Shown: positions 18,501 to 27,709, counted from the first letter of the stretch. The stretch is 64,000 nucleotides of DNA from Pseudomonadota bacterium (GCA_021324155.1 JAJPJQ010000031.1:89566-153565); one strand, 5' to 3'. The notes: generated by a model from the letters alone, not told the origin. Program-made: numbers and translations.

Positions 18501-20112
18501 GCCGCTCGCTGGATTCGCCGACTGATGTAAAAATCCGTTTCGCGTCCGATTGCTCTAGAACATTCAATGCATCTTCCCGATCGCGGCAGACCATCGCGCG
18601 GCGGTGATTAAAAACTCGGCGTCCGGTTTGAAGCGTATAAGCGGCGTCGGCGAAATTGAGCTTGGAATGCTCTTTGAGGTGTTGCAGAAGATTTTTCGTC
18701 GCCGCGTCCAAGGCGCTTGCGCTTTTTGCGGAGAGAACGATCAGCTGCCAAGCGCCGGCGTCGGAGGAAGAGGTTCGGGACGGAGCTTCCTCCATGACGG
18801 CGTGCGCGTTCGTGCCTCCGATACCGAAAGAGCTTACCGCGGCGCGCCGCGGATTCCCGTTGCACCGCCAATCGGACAGCGAGCGACTGACATAGAAAGG
18901 GCTGTTGCCGAAATCGATCTTGGGATTGGGCTCGGAAAAATGCAGGCTCGGCGGAATCAGCTTATGTCTTAGAGCTTGCGCAGTCTTGATGACGCCCGCG
19001 ACGCCGGCGGCGGTGTCGGTATGGCCGATATTGCTTTTCACCGCTCCGATCGCGCAGTAGCCTTTCTTGTCCGTCGCGGCGCGAAAAGCCTTGGTCAGGC
19101 CGGCGATCTCGATCGGATCGCCGAGCGAGGTGCCGGTCCCATGGGCCTCAATGTAGCTAACGGTGTCCGGCTCCACTTCCGCCATGGCAAGGGCCATGGA
19201 AATAACTTCGGCCTGTCCATCTATGCTGGGCGCCGTGTAGCCGATCTTCAGCGAACCGTCGTTGTTAACGGCCGTGCCCTTGATGACGGCATAAATGTGA
19301 TCCCCGTCTTCTACGGCGTCGCTAAGGCGTTTCAACACCACGACGCCGACTCCACTACCCGGCACAGTGCCTTGCGCTAGAGCGTCGAAGACGCGACAGT
19401 GGCCGTCCGGAGAAAGAATCATTCCTTCCTGGTAGAAATAGCCGGACTTTCGAGTCGAATGGATGCTGACGCCGCCCGCCAGAGAAATGTCGCAGTGATA
19501 ATTCAACAGGCCCTGGCACGCTTGATGAATCGCCACCAGGGAGGTGGAGCAGGCGGTCTGGACCGTGATTGCTGGCCCCTTGAGGTTAAGTTTGTACGCA
19601 ACACGGGTAGTCAGATAGTCCTTGTCATCGAGAATCATCATTTGAAACCAGCCCAAGGACTCCAGCAGATTCGGATTGGAATAAAGATTATCGAGGAGAT
19701 ATGCGTTGAGCCCTACGCCGGCGTAGACGCCGATCAAGCCCTTATACTGTTCAGGATCGTAGCCGGCGTTTTCCAGCGCTTCCCAAGAGCACTCGAGAAA
19801 GAGCCTCTGTTGAGGATCCATCGCTTCGGCTTCCCTCGGGGTGAAGCCGAAGAAAGCGGCGTCGAAGGACTCGATACCTTCGAGGATTCCTCCCGCCCTG
19901 ACGTAGTTGGGCGCGTTGAAAGCAGCCGGAGATACGCCGGCCGCCAGCAGGTCCTCGTCCGAGAAGAATGAAATACCCTCAACTCCGTTTTTGATATTGC
20001 GCCAAAATTCGTCGACGCTGCGCGCCTTGGGGAATCGACCGGCCATGCCGATGATGGCGATGTCGAAGCCTGTCTGAGGGCTCGACATATTGGATATTGG
20101 TGTGTGACTCAT
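15514..20112 (-). CDS. Type I polyketide synthase module: KS - AT (malonyl type) - KR - ACP
   Basis: A 1532-residue single module. The KS (about 15-440) has TACSTS with C188, EAHGTGT and NIGHTDTAAG. The AT has GHSIGEFVAG and the HAFH motif that goes with malonyl-CoA. The KR (about 1170-1350) has the NADPH motif TGGLGNIG and the YSAYAAGN active-site segment; it lacks the LDD motif of B-type KRs. The ACP has DDFFELGGHSLLA near 1460. No DH, ER or methyltransferase is present, so the beta-hydroxyl should remain. Its start overlaps the stop of the preceding NRPS gene by 4 bp (ATGA). It should extend a glycyl chain by two carbons to a 4-amino-3-hydroxybutyryl unit. Confidence 0.93.
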   Translation of the reverse strand: MSHTPISNMSSPQTGFDIAIIGMAGRFPKARSVDEFWRNIKNGVEGISFFSDEDLLAAGVSPAAFNAPNYVRAGGILEGIESFDAAFFGFTPREAEAMDPQQRLFLECSWEALENAGYDPEQYKGLIGVYAGVGLNAYLLDNLYSNPNLLESLGWFQMMILDDKDYLTTRVAYKLNLKGPAITVQTACSTSLVAIHQACQGLLNYHCDISLAGGVSIHSTRKSGYFYQEGMILSPDGHCRVFDALAQGTVPGSGVGVVVLKRLSDAVEDGDHIYAVIKGTAVNNDGSLKIGYTAPSIDGQAEVISMALAMAEVEPDTVSYIEAHGTGTSLGDPIEIAGLTKAFRAATDKKGYCAIGAVKSNIGHTDTAAGVAGVIKTAQALRHKLIPPSLHFSEPNPKIDFGNSPFYVSRSLSDWRCNGNPRRAAVSSFGIGGTNAHAVMEEAPSRTSSSDAGAWQLIVLSAKSASALDAATKNLLQHLKEHSKLNFADAAYTLQTGRRVFNHRRAMVCRDREDALNVLEQSDAKRIFTSVGESSERPVAFMFPGQGAQYVNMGLDLYRNEPVFREQIDLCSTILAPRLGLDLRDVLYPKGDEESAVKQLNQTAVTQPALFVVEYCLARLIMHWGIKPQAMIGHSIGEFVAGCLAGVFSLADALAVVGTRARLMNQLPAGSMLAVPLSREELSGLLGQELSLAALNGPSMSVVSGPTEAVEKFEKELGRRGVESRRLHTSHAFHSKMMDPMLEPFAEQLRKVKRAAPTIPYLSNVTGTWITAADAADPYYWTKHLRQAVRFAEGVQQLLNEPGRVLLEVGPGQTLTALARQQAGRSVEQVVASMRHPRDASSDQAVLLNAVGKLWLKGVRVDWSNLHGKKRLRVPLPTYPFERQRYWIEPARPDSRGDHRRAPSGKKPDIADWFYLPSWKRSAFPPLPSVALEDGTTSWLVFIDEQGVGRAVVERLRRGGRSVVAVSAGEKFAANGAGLYTINPRERQDYNLLLQELRAEDKLPGRIVHLWSVSDAAASPEKELFDETLARGFYSLVYLARALAEHVTSAIQIDVVSNRMQEVYGEAAVSPAKATVVGPCKVIPQEYPNITCRSIDIDARGGSEDSAVDRLMVELSSGPTDLVVAHRGNHRWIQIFDPIAVGENRGAETKLKDNGVYLITGGLGNIGLVLAEYLAKIVKARLVLVGRSPLPPKEEWARYLQNADHDADAMKIRRIQAMEEAGAEVLAVAADVADEKQMAAAIALADQRFGAIHGVIHAAGTIAGVLIPETAPERCINQFRSKTDGLLVLDKLLRGRRLDFRLLTSSISCVLGGLGYSAYAAGNLFMDAFACNAARTNAPWISINYDSWNFSGPTGTPPGRALAELALTPEEGVEVFRRALSLGGAAHVVVSTGDLQARIDQWVKLESLRGNGAVAEEQPQAPSWLHSRPDLSTSYAPPSTPTEEALVEIWKNLFGLDQVGIHDDFFELGGHSLLAMQVVSRIRSALEVNLPLNDLFEKPTVSGLAERIETIRWASRGVASGGPASGRTEIEL

Positions 20113-23100
20113 TCCTGGTGTCCCCTACGCTCGACAGCCGCCTGCGCACGCCGCCGATTGTACATCGCCGATCGCTGCCTTTCCGCTCGATCCGCTGTTT
20201 CGGTTGATAGTCGTTGCTCCGGCGCATCGCTCAAATACTTGGCAAGCGTGCTGATGGTCGGATAGCGGAACAGCTCGATCATCGGCACATCGCGGCGGAG
20301 TGCGGCCTGTAGCTGGCCGTGGACTTTGGCCAGCAGCAGCGAGTGGCCGCCGAGGTCAAAAAAGTTGTCGTGGATGCCGACGCGCTGAAGACCCAGCGCC
20401 GCCGCCCAGATTCCCGCGACGACTTTTTCAACTCCGGACTCCGGCTCGACGAAAGCCGACTCCAGCTCCGGCCTTGTCGTGTCCGGCGCCGGCAGCGCGC
20501 GACGATCGACCTTGCGGTTCGGCGTCAACGGCAGCGCATCCATGAAGACGAAGGCGCCAGGAACCATGTACTCGGGGAGCTTCTGCTGCAGGAAAGTTCG
20601 CAGTTCGGTCGTAGTTGGGTTGGGATCGTGCGTAGAAACGATGTATCCCACCAGCCGCTTGTCCCCGGGGACGTCCTCCCTCACGATGACGACAGCCTCG
20701 CGGACCGCAGGGTGCTCCGCCAACACGGTTTCGATCTCGCCCAATTCGATGCGGTACCCGCGGACTTTTACCTGATGATCGATCCTGCCGAGCAGCTCGA
20801 TGTTTCCGTTCGATAAATAGCGGGCGAGATCGCCGGTTCTATAGAGACGCGCTTCGGGTTCGCCGCTGAAAGGATCCGGGATGAACTTTTCAGCCGTAAG
20901 CTCCGGACGGCCGAGATAACCGCGGGCGAGACCGTCGCCTCCGATCAACAACTCGCCGGCGACCCCGATGGGCGCCAGCTGCCCGTAGCGGTCCACTATA
21001 TATATATGGGTGTTGGCGATGGGGCGGCCCACTGGAATCGCGCGGTCCGCCGATTCCACGGGATGGACGGCGGACCAGATCGTCGTTTCCGTCGGACCGT
21101 ACATGTTCCACAAAGAGCCGCATCGGCTTAGCAGCGCATCGGCCAATTCCGGCGGCCACCCTTCGCCGCCGCAGAGGATTTTAAGCCGTTTTTCTCCTTC
21201 CCAGCCCGACTCCACCAGCAGCCGCCAGGTAGCCGGCGTCGCCTGCATGATAGTGGCGCCGGAGCTGCCGATCGTTTTCGCAAGCTCGCGGCCGTCCGTG
21301 AGAATCTCGCGGCCGACGATCACTACCCGCGCGCCGACCGTCAGCGGCAGATAGAGCTCCAATCCCGCAATGTCGAAAGACAGAGTCGTGACGGCCAAAA
21401 GGACATCCTTGTCGGAGATCCCCGGACGCCGCCGCATCGACTCGACAAAATTCACCAGCGCGCGGTGCGGTATTTGGACGCCCTTCGGTTTGCCGGTAGA
21501 CCCTGACGTGTAGATCACATAGGCTAAATTTGCCGGGTCGGAGCTATGCGTCGGATTGTCCGCTCTCTCCTGGGCGAATTCCGTCTGGTCTGCGTCGAGA
21601 CAAACCACGCGCGCTTTATGCCGCGGCAACAGGTCGAGCAATTGCAGTTGTGTCACCAGCAGCGCAAGCCCGGCGTCTTCCAGCATGACCGCCAGCCGGT
21701 CCTGAGGATACGTGGGATCGAGCGGCACATACGCGCCGCCGGCCTTCATCACGCCCAGCAGCGCCACGATCATTTCCAAGGAGCGTTCGACGAACACGCC
21801 GACCAGAACGTCCGGGCCCACTCCGAGCGTTTTCAAATAATGGGCTAATCGATTCGCGCGCGCGTTAAGTTCTCGATAAGTCAGTTGCCGATCTTCAAAG
21901 ACGGCAGCAATGGAGTCCGGCGTTCGCTCCACCTGGGCCTCGAAAAGCTCGTGGAAACACTTATCCTTCGCATAATCCGCCGCGGTTTTATTCCAATCGA
22001 TCAGCAACTGGCGACGCTCGGCCTCGGTCAAGATCGGCAATTGAGAGATAGGCCGCGCCGCATCGGCGACGATGCCTGTCAACAAAGTCTGAAAGTGGCC
22101 GATCATCCGCTCGATCGTGGCGTCGTCAAACAGGTCGGTGTTGTATTCGATCGTATTGCTCTGAATCGATCCGACCGATATCGCCGCGTCGTCCGCCGGC
22201 TGCCCCATGCAGAGACTCAGATCAAATCTTGCGATGCCGGAGTCGAGGCGCACGGGAGTTAAGGTCAATCCAGGCAGCTTGGCCCGCGACCGAGGAACGT
22301 TTTGGAGAACGAACATCACCTGGTAGATCGGATGGTGATCCAGCGCCCGCCGGGGTTGCAGCTCCTCGACCAATTTTTCGAAAGGCAGATCCTGATGCGC
22401 CATCGCCTCCAGCGAAGTCTGCCGCACGCGGCGCAGCAACTCTCGGTAGCTGGGATCGCCGGAAACATCGCTGCGCAAAACCAAATTATTGATGAAGCAG
22501 CCGATCAACTTCTCGGTTTCGACGCGGTTACGCCCGGCGGTGGGAGATCCGACCACGATATCGTCTTGTCCGGTATAGCGGTGCAGCAAGACCTTGAATG
22601 CCGCCAGCAAAGTCATGAACAACGTCACACCTTCCCGCCGACTGAACTGCGCGAGGTCATCGGCGAGCGCTTTCGGCAGCGTTAAAGCCCGGCGCGCCCC
22701 GCGATAGCTCTGCACAGGCGGTCGCGGGCGATCGGTCGGCAGCTCGAGCAGCGCGGGCGCGCCGGCCAATTTTTTCTTCCAATAGTTCAAGTGGCCGTCC
22801 AGAACGTCTCCCTGCAGCAGCCGTCTTTGCCAGATCGCGAAGTCCGCATACTGAATCGGCAGCTCGGACAGGGCCGGCGGCATCGCGGTGGAAAAAGCTT
22901 CATAGAGGACCGCGAGCTCCTGGAAGAGCAGTTCCATCGACCATCCGCCCGAGGCGATATGATGGATCGTCAACGCCAGAACATGCTCGGCCGGGCCAAG
23001 CTTCAGCAGTAGCGGCCGCAGCATCAGATCTACCGTTAGATCAATCGGCCGCGCGTTCTCCTCCGAGAGCGCGCGCAAAACTTCCGCATCGCGGCCGGCG

Positions 23101-23585
23101 GCCGGGACGGATTCGAGGTCGATGACCTCAAGTTCGGGCGATCGGCCCTCGGCGATCACCTGCGCCGGGGCTCCATTGACAACGACAAATGTGGTGCGCA
23201 GCACCTCGTGGCGGGTGACGATCGCGGTCAGAGTTTTCTCCAATGCCTCCACGTTGAGGCGGCCCGTCAAGCGCAGCACGATGTGGTCGTTATAGACAGT
23301 GTTGTTCGGCTCGAACTGATTGAAAAACCAAAGCCGCTGCTGGGCGAACGAGAGCGGAATCGCGCCATTTTTCGCAGTCGATACAAGCGGCGTCTCAGCC
23401 ACGGGAGCGGCCGTATCGCTGGTCGCGCGCAGGAACGTAAGGATATCCTGTTTGCGTTCTTTTAACTCCGCCGCCAACTCCAGTGTCAAAACTTCTTTCG
23501 GGCCGTTACAGCGCAAGCGCTCGCCGTCCGCCCAAAGCTCCACGCTTAGGCTACGCAGATGAGAAAGAAATTCCGCTGTTGTCAC
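20109..23585 (-). CDS. NRPS module: TubC docking - C (HHxxxGG variant) - A (Gly code) - PCP
   Basis: A 1158-residue module. The TubC-type docking domain (residues 1-55, TAEFLSHLRSLSVELWADGE) resembles that of the terminal NRPS. The C domain (about 70-520) has HHIASGG in place of HHxxxDG. The A domain (about 540-1040) has YTSGSTGKPKG and YGPTETT; hand alignment to GrsA gives the pocket DILQLGMIW-K, a known glycine-type code. The PCP has DNFFDLGGHSLLL. There is no epimerisation or release domain. The C domain would join the loader's acyl group to glycine. It is coupled by a 4-bp overlap to the PKS gene. Confidence 0.92.
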   Translation of the reverse strand: MTTAEFLSHLRSLSVELWADGERLRCNGPKEVLTLELAAELKERKQDILTFLRATSDTAAPVAETPLVSTAKNGAIPLSFAQQRLWFFNQFEPNNTVYNDHIVLRLTGRLNVEALEKTLTAIVTRHEVLRTTFVVVNGAPAQVIAEGRSPELEVIDLESVPAAGRDAEVLRALSEENARPIDLTVDLMLRPLLLKLGPAEHVLALTIHHIASGGWSMELLFQELAVLYEAFSTAMPPALSELPIQYADFAIWQRRLLQGDVLDGHLNYWKKKLAGAPALLELPTDRPRPPVQSYRGARRALTLPKALADDLAQFSRREGVTLFMTLLAAFKVLLHRYTGQDDIVVGSPTAGRNRVETEKLIGCFINNLVLRSDVSGDPSYRELLRRVRQTSLEAMAHQDLPFEKLVEELQPRRALDHHPIYQVMFVLQNVPRSRAKLPGLTLTPVRLDSGIARFDLSLCMGQPADDAAISVGSIQSNTIEYNTDLFDDATIERMIGHFQTLLTGIVADAARPISQLPILTEAERRQLLIDWNKTAADYAKDKCFHELFEAQVERTPDSIAAVFEDRQLTYRELNARANRLAHYLKTLGVGPDVLVGVFVERSLEMIVALLGVMKAGGAYVPLDPTYPQDRLAVMLEDAGLALLVTQLQLLDLLPRHKARVVCLDADQTEFAQERADNPTHSSDPANLAYVIYTSGSTGKPKGVQIPHRALVNFVESMRRRPGISDKDVLLAVTTLSFDIAGLELYLPLTVGARVVIVGREILTDGRELAKTIGSSGATIMQATPATWRLLVESGWEGEKRLKILCGGEGWPPELADALLSRCGSLWNMYGPTETTIWSAVHPVESADRAIPVGRPIANTHIYIVDRYGQLAPIGVAGELLIGGDGLARGYLGRPELTAEKFIPDPFSGEPEARLYRTGDLARYLSNGNIELLGRIDHQVKVRGYRIELGEIETVLAEHPAVREAVVIVREDVPGDKRLVGYIVSTHDPNPTTTELRTFLQQKLPEYMVPGAFVFMDALPLTPNRKVDRRALPAPDTTRPELESAFVEPESGVEKVVAGIWAAALGLQRVGIHDNFFDLGGHSLLLAKVHGQLQAALRRDVPMIELFRYPTISTLAKYLSDAPEQRLSTETADRAERQRSAMYNRRRAQAAVERRGHQE

Positions 23586-23901
23586 GGACCCTTTACTCCG
23601 AAAGAGAAGTTTTTCTCATTCTACAAACCCGACGAATGCGGTACGAAGTCCCTGCTCCGTAGCGGAAACGCTTTCATCAAAAATGACGCAATTAGCTAAA
23701 CGACTGATTCCGATTCCGCTCACGTGCTCAAATGCTCCGTTTGATTCTCAACGGTGCACATCCCGCATTTGCGCTTTGACGCGTCACGGTCCTCCTCCAC
23801 GGCGTCTTGAAAATAATTTGGGCAGTGTACTATATCATGGACGCTTCGCATCGGGAAATACCCTGAGTTCAATAAAATTCTTACCTGAGTTTCCACCAAC
23901 T
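23586..23901. other. 316-bp intergenic stretch inside the biosynthetic operon
   Basis: This separates the loader gene (ending 23902) from the glycine module (starting 23585) and is the only large gap in the cluster. It looks less GC-rich than the flanking genes. A 10-bp perfect palindrome TGACGCGTCA lies at 23777-23786. A TATAGT-like hexamer occurs on the minus strand near 23839-23845 without a convincing -35. It may hold an internal promoter or operator, but nothing here can be assigned with confidence, and I see no gene. Confidence 0.4.
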
Positions 23902-26900
23902 TTATGATCTTTTTTTAGCGCTCGCAGGCGGGCCTTCTCGCTGCTCCTCCGAAAACTTGCCGCGTGGCGCCAGACCTTCCGCCGCATCTCCCACGTCCCA
24001 TGAGTCGCGTTCGATTTTGTTTATCGCCTCCGCTATACCTGCCACCGTGGGACTCGCGAAGAACACATCTAGCGACAGATGGACCCCGAAGACATTGAAG
24101 ATGCGAGACATCACACGGACGGCGTCGAGGGAATGTCCACCGAGCTCAAGGAAGCTATCGTGGATTCCCACTTTCTCCAACTGCAGCACTTCTTTCCATA
24201 CTTCCGAGATGAGTTTTTCAGTTTCGGTTTCCGGCGCGACGAAGGGCTCACCGAGCTCCCGTCTCCCTACATCGAGCGACGGGAGGGCTTTGCGGTCGAC
24301 TTTGCCGTTGGGATTGACCGGTAGACTATCGAGGATCATAAAGTCCGCCGGTATCATGTAATCGGGAAATTTCGACGCAAGGAATTTTCTCAACGCCGCC
24401 GTTATTTCCGGACTACCGCCGTTTTTCAATACGACATACGCAATCAGGCGCGTTTCCCGGTTAGCATCGTCGGCAGCCACGACGACCACCTCGCTGGCGG
24501 CAGGATATTCCAGCAGCGCCGTTTCGATCTCAGCGAGGTCGACTCCATAGCCCCTTACTTTGACGCGAGAATCCTTTCGCCCGATGCACGTCAGACACCC
24601 ATCGGATGACACGCGGCCGAGGTCGCCGGTTCGGTAAATCCTCTCTCTGCCGCCCGCCGGATCGGGCAGCAGAACGGATTGCGTCAAATCGGTTTCACGC
24701 CAATAACCGGGAAAAAGATAATCGCTCTTGACAGCTATTTCTCCGACTTCGCCGCGACCCATCTCGCGCCCGTCGTCGTTGAGAATAAGAACCGTTTTGC
24801 CTTCGACGGGATAACCGACCGGAACGGCGCGCTCGCCGATATCCGTCTCCTTGTCGATAAAGTAGTTGGCCACATGCATGGCCTCGGCCGACGCCAATAT
24901 CTGCACCAGAACACACTGCGGAGAAAAATGTTTCTGGTAAAATTCTATATCAATCTTTTTGAGCGGTTCGCTTCCCAGCCGGATCAGGCGCAGCTTGGGG
25001 AAATTTTCTCTACCCGAAAGAGTCGCGGCGAAACTCCGAAACACCGTTGGCGACGAGATATAGATCGTGATTTCCTCGGTTCTCAACCAGCGAGAGAGAT
25101 CCGCAACGCCCCGCTCCTTGATATTCCATAGATAAAGCGACGCGCCGTAAAGCAGCGCGCTGAAGATCATCATGCCACCATGAGCGCTGCTGCTCGACGC
25201 AAAGAGGATCATCCGGTCTTCCGGACCGTAACGGCACGGATTCCCGGACGCCATCACACTGTGCAGCAGGTCCCGGTGATCGTGCATGACACTCTTGGGC
25301 TGCCCTGACGAGCCGGAGGTGTACAGGATATACGCCAGGTCACGAGGCGAAATGGAGAGTCCTAAATTTTCATTGGAGAGCTCGGGATCGAGCTCGTCGA
25401 TATCGATCAACTGGCCTCCACGAAGCGCGCCGTTCGCCAAAGACACATTTTTATGGGAAGTCACGATGAGGCGGGCTTCCGTGGCTTCTAAGACATGCTG
25501 CAACCTGCCGGGTGGATTGGACGAATCGAGGGGGACGCAAATTTTTCCCGCCTTCAGTACCCCGAGCACGGCGATGATCGCCTTCTCGTCCGCATCGACC
25601 AGCACGACGGCGGGCTCCTGTCCCGTCCCGCGCTTGGCCAGAATGGCGCGCGCCAATCGATTCGCGGCCTTGTTCAATTCGCTATAGGTGAGCGTGGACT
25701 CCTTCGTTTTGACCGCTGGGCGCCCCGCATACAACGCGGCGATACGCTCGAAGCGTTCCGTAATCGACCGCTCAATCTCATCCTTTTGGAATTCAACAAA
25801 GGCTCCACTCGTATGATGGCATTTCGCAACGATCGCGTTTTGGGTCTTCCACTCTCCGATGCTAGCATCAAAACGATTCGTGTCGGAGACCGGACCCGGC
25901 GCGTCTTCGTTGCGCGCACTTACCGCGAGCGCAGGTTGTGAGCGCTCATCGACGATTGCTTCGGAAGCACGCTGCTCTTTCTCCAGTTTAACGACAGCAA
26001 ATTTACCGGTTCGAGGATCGTTGTGGATTTGCTTTACCCGCCGGACCTCGAATGTGGTCCGCAAGGCGCACTTCATTTGCAGTATCCGATGGAATTCCTT
26101 TCGGATCGCCGAGTCGAGATCATGACGCGCGACGTAATTAATCCGGACGCTATCGGGCCGGCGGGAAATAAACTGAAACTTTTCTATGCCTGGAACGTAA
26201 AATTCGCCTAGAACATGGTGACTGATGGAATCGCAGGCGCCGTCGTCTAGAATCACCGGTAAAGCGTCGCTTGAGCGACCGCTGATGTCGCGAATAGTTG
26301 TCGATGATACGCCGGGCGCGTTCGGGCCCAGCATGACATGGTCGCCCAATTCGTACCGTATGATCGGCAGCGTGAAGTTATACAGGTTGGTGAGCACGAC
26401 TCGGCCTGCCGCGCCTGGCGGCACAGGCCGGTTGTCATCGGCCAGAACCTCTAAAATATTCAGATCGTTCATGACGACCATGTCGCTTTGGCCGGGTTGT
26501 CTCGCAGCAATGAAGAGGGACTCGGAAGCGCTGTATAGAACATATATCGGCGCTCCCCATGCTTCCTGAATCGTCTGCTCCATAGCGGCCGTAAGTTTAT
26601 CGCCGCTGAGGAATATCTTTTGCGGACGGATACTAAGTGAGCCTTCTATCGCGAGCTCCGCCAGCATCGACACGCTCGATGCATAACCTCCGAGCTGGCA
26701 CGGTTGGAATCCATTCAATTGCGACACAACATTTTGCAAAGGATCAAGCACCGAAAGAACCAGCACATCGTAAACCGCCTTCGGCATACGCACATAGGAG
26801 GATACGGCCGCAAAATGACCATGGGACGCCAGGAGGACGGCGACTTTACTTTTACTTGAAGAGTGATTCTCCGAGAACGTTAGACGGCCGGCCAGAGCGG

Positions 26901-27237
26901 TATGCGCGAGCTGCCAGGCTGTACGGTCATAAACAAAAATGCCGAGGTTTCCCGAAGAACCGGAGCTATGAACGACGATGAAATCCCGCCCGAAGTCCTG
27001 ACGAGGATCGCGATTTTCATGAATCCACCGCTCCAGATCTTGTTTACTCAGTCGGGAATCACAAACAGCGGCATCAAAATTATCCATTAGCAGTGGTTTC
27101 GTAAGAAAAGGCAGGTCTCCAACTTCCACCTCGGCCAAATCTTTTTCTCGTATGCCGTGGCTGCCGTAATAGTCCCGATAAAAGGCCGAGCGCTCCCACA
27201 CGTGCGTCAGCAATTTATGAAATCTTTCGTGTCCCAT
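23902..27237 (-). CDS. Loading synthetase: PaaK/CapK-like adenylating domain fused to NRPS-type A domain and PCP
   Basis: A 1111-residue protein with two adenylate-forming domains in tandem. Residues about 1-430 resemble phenylacetate-CoA ligase/CapK proteins: SSGSSGNLG (91-99), YELGD and ISGRSSD. Residues about 475-1000 are an NRPS-type A domain with YTSGSSGQPKS, YRTGDLGR and NPNGKVDRK. Its pocket helix reads SSSSAHGGMMIF, lacking the Asp that normally binds an alpha-amino group, and LASAEA replaces YGPTE. A PCP follows (DSFLELGGHSLDA). There is no condensation domain. As the first gene of the operon it is inferred to load a starter, probably a carboxylic acid and not an alpha-amino acid. 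What the first domain activates is unknown. Confidence 0.85.
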   Translation of the reverse strand: MGHERFHKLLTHVWERSAFYRDYYGSHGIREKDLAEVEVGDLPFLTKPLLMDNFDAAVCDSRLSKQDLERWIHENRDPRQDFGRDFIVVHSSGSSGNLGIFVYDRTAWQLAHTALAGRLTFSENHSSSKSKVAVLLASHGHFAAVSSYVRMPKAVYDVLVLSVLDPLQNVVSQLNGFQPCQLGGYASSVSMLAELAIEGSLSIRPQKIFLSGDKLTAAMEQTIQEAWGAPIYVLYSASESLFIAARQPGQSDMVVMNDLNILEVLADDNRPVPPGAAGRVVLTNLYNFTLPIIRYELGDHVMLGPNAPGVSSTTIRDISGRSSDALPVILDDGACDSISHHVLGEFYVPGIEKFQFISRRPDSVRINYVARHDLDSAIRKEFHRILQMKCALRTTFEVRRVKQIHNDPRTGKFAVVKLEKEQRASEAIVDERSQPALAVSARNEDAPGPVSDTNRFDASIGEWKTQNAIVAKCHHTSGAFVEFQKDEIERSITERFERIAALYAGRPAVKTKESTLTYSELNKAANRLARAILAKRGTGQEPAVVLVDADEKAIIAVLGVLKAGKICVPLDSSNPPGRLQHVLEATEARLIVTSHKNVSLANGALRGGQLIDIDELDPELSNENLGLSISPRDLAYILYTSGSSGQPKSVMHDHRDLLHSVMASGNPCRYGPEDRMILFASSSSAHGGMMIFSALLYGASLYLWNIKERGVADLSRWLRTEEITIYISSPTVFRSFAATLSGRENFPKLRLIRLGSEPLKKIDIEFYQKHFSPQCVLVQILASAEAMHVANYFIDKETDIGERAVPVGYPVEGKTVLILNDDGREMGRGEVGEIAVKSDYLFPGYWRETDLTQSVLLPDPAGGRERIYRTGDLGRVSSDGCLTCIGRKDSRVKVRGYGVDLAEIETALLEYPAASEVVVVAADDANRETRLIAYVVLKNGGSPEITAALRKFLASKFPDYMIPADFMILDSLPVNPNGKVDRKALPSLDVGRRELGEPFVAPETETEKLISEVWKEVLQLEKVGIHDSFLELGGHSLDAVRVMSRIFNVFGVHLSLDVFFASPTVAGIAEAINKIERDSWDVGDAAEGLAPRGKFSEEQREGPPASAKKRS

Positions 27238-27709
27238 AAAAATTGACTAGGCGTGCTGACTCGACCAGGGATTCATTTGCACAATCTTGCAAACCCATTG
27301 AGCGCGCGAGTCGTTGCCCCTCTGAATTCCCATACGAGGGTCCTGAGTATAGTCCTGGAATTCAATTCCGCCGTTGCTTAAAGCATGTGCGTTGAAGTAT
27401 CTAAAAAGCGTTCGAAACAACGTTCATATGATCAAATGTTCCTTGCCATTCGCAAAAACGCACGGTGTCATACGCTTCTGCTCTCTCGCTTCGCATTTTG
27501 AACCGCCGGGGCGTTGCACTTTATCATAGGAGATATGTCTAAAGGAATGAGCTGACTAGAAAAAATATATTTTAGCTCGAGTACGGTAAAACTTTCCGCT
27601 GGAGGAAAACGCGAAGAGAAATTCCTAAGTCAAAGGGCGCGCATTGCTAAGAAGCCACCAATTCTTGTCTGCGGCGGCCATGAAAGCAAACCATTTGCAG
27701 ACTACGCAT
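27238..27709. other. 472-bp intergenic region upstream of the biosynthetic operon
   Basis: No gene is supported. The stretch is clearly more AT-rich than its surroundings, especially 27545-27580, and should hold the promoter of the minus-strand NRPS/PKS operon. I could not find a convincing -35/-10 pair. GAGCT and AGCTC at about 27549 and 27573 could form a weak AT-rich hairpin. Confidence 0.4.

Noticed and set aside
23777..23786. TGACGCGTCA palindrome as a defined operator
   Set aside because: A single 10-bp palindrome in a GC-rich genome is not enough; no second copy or known regulator was found nearby.
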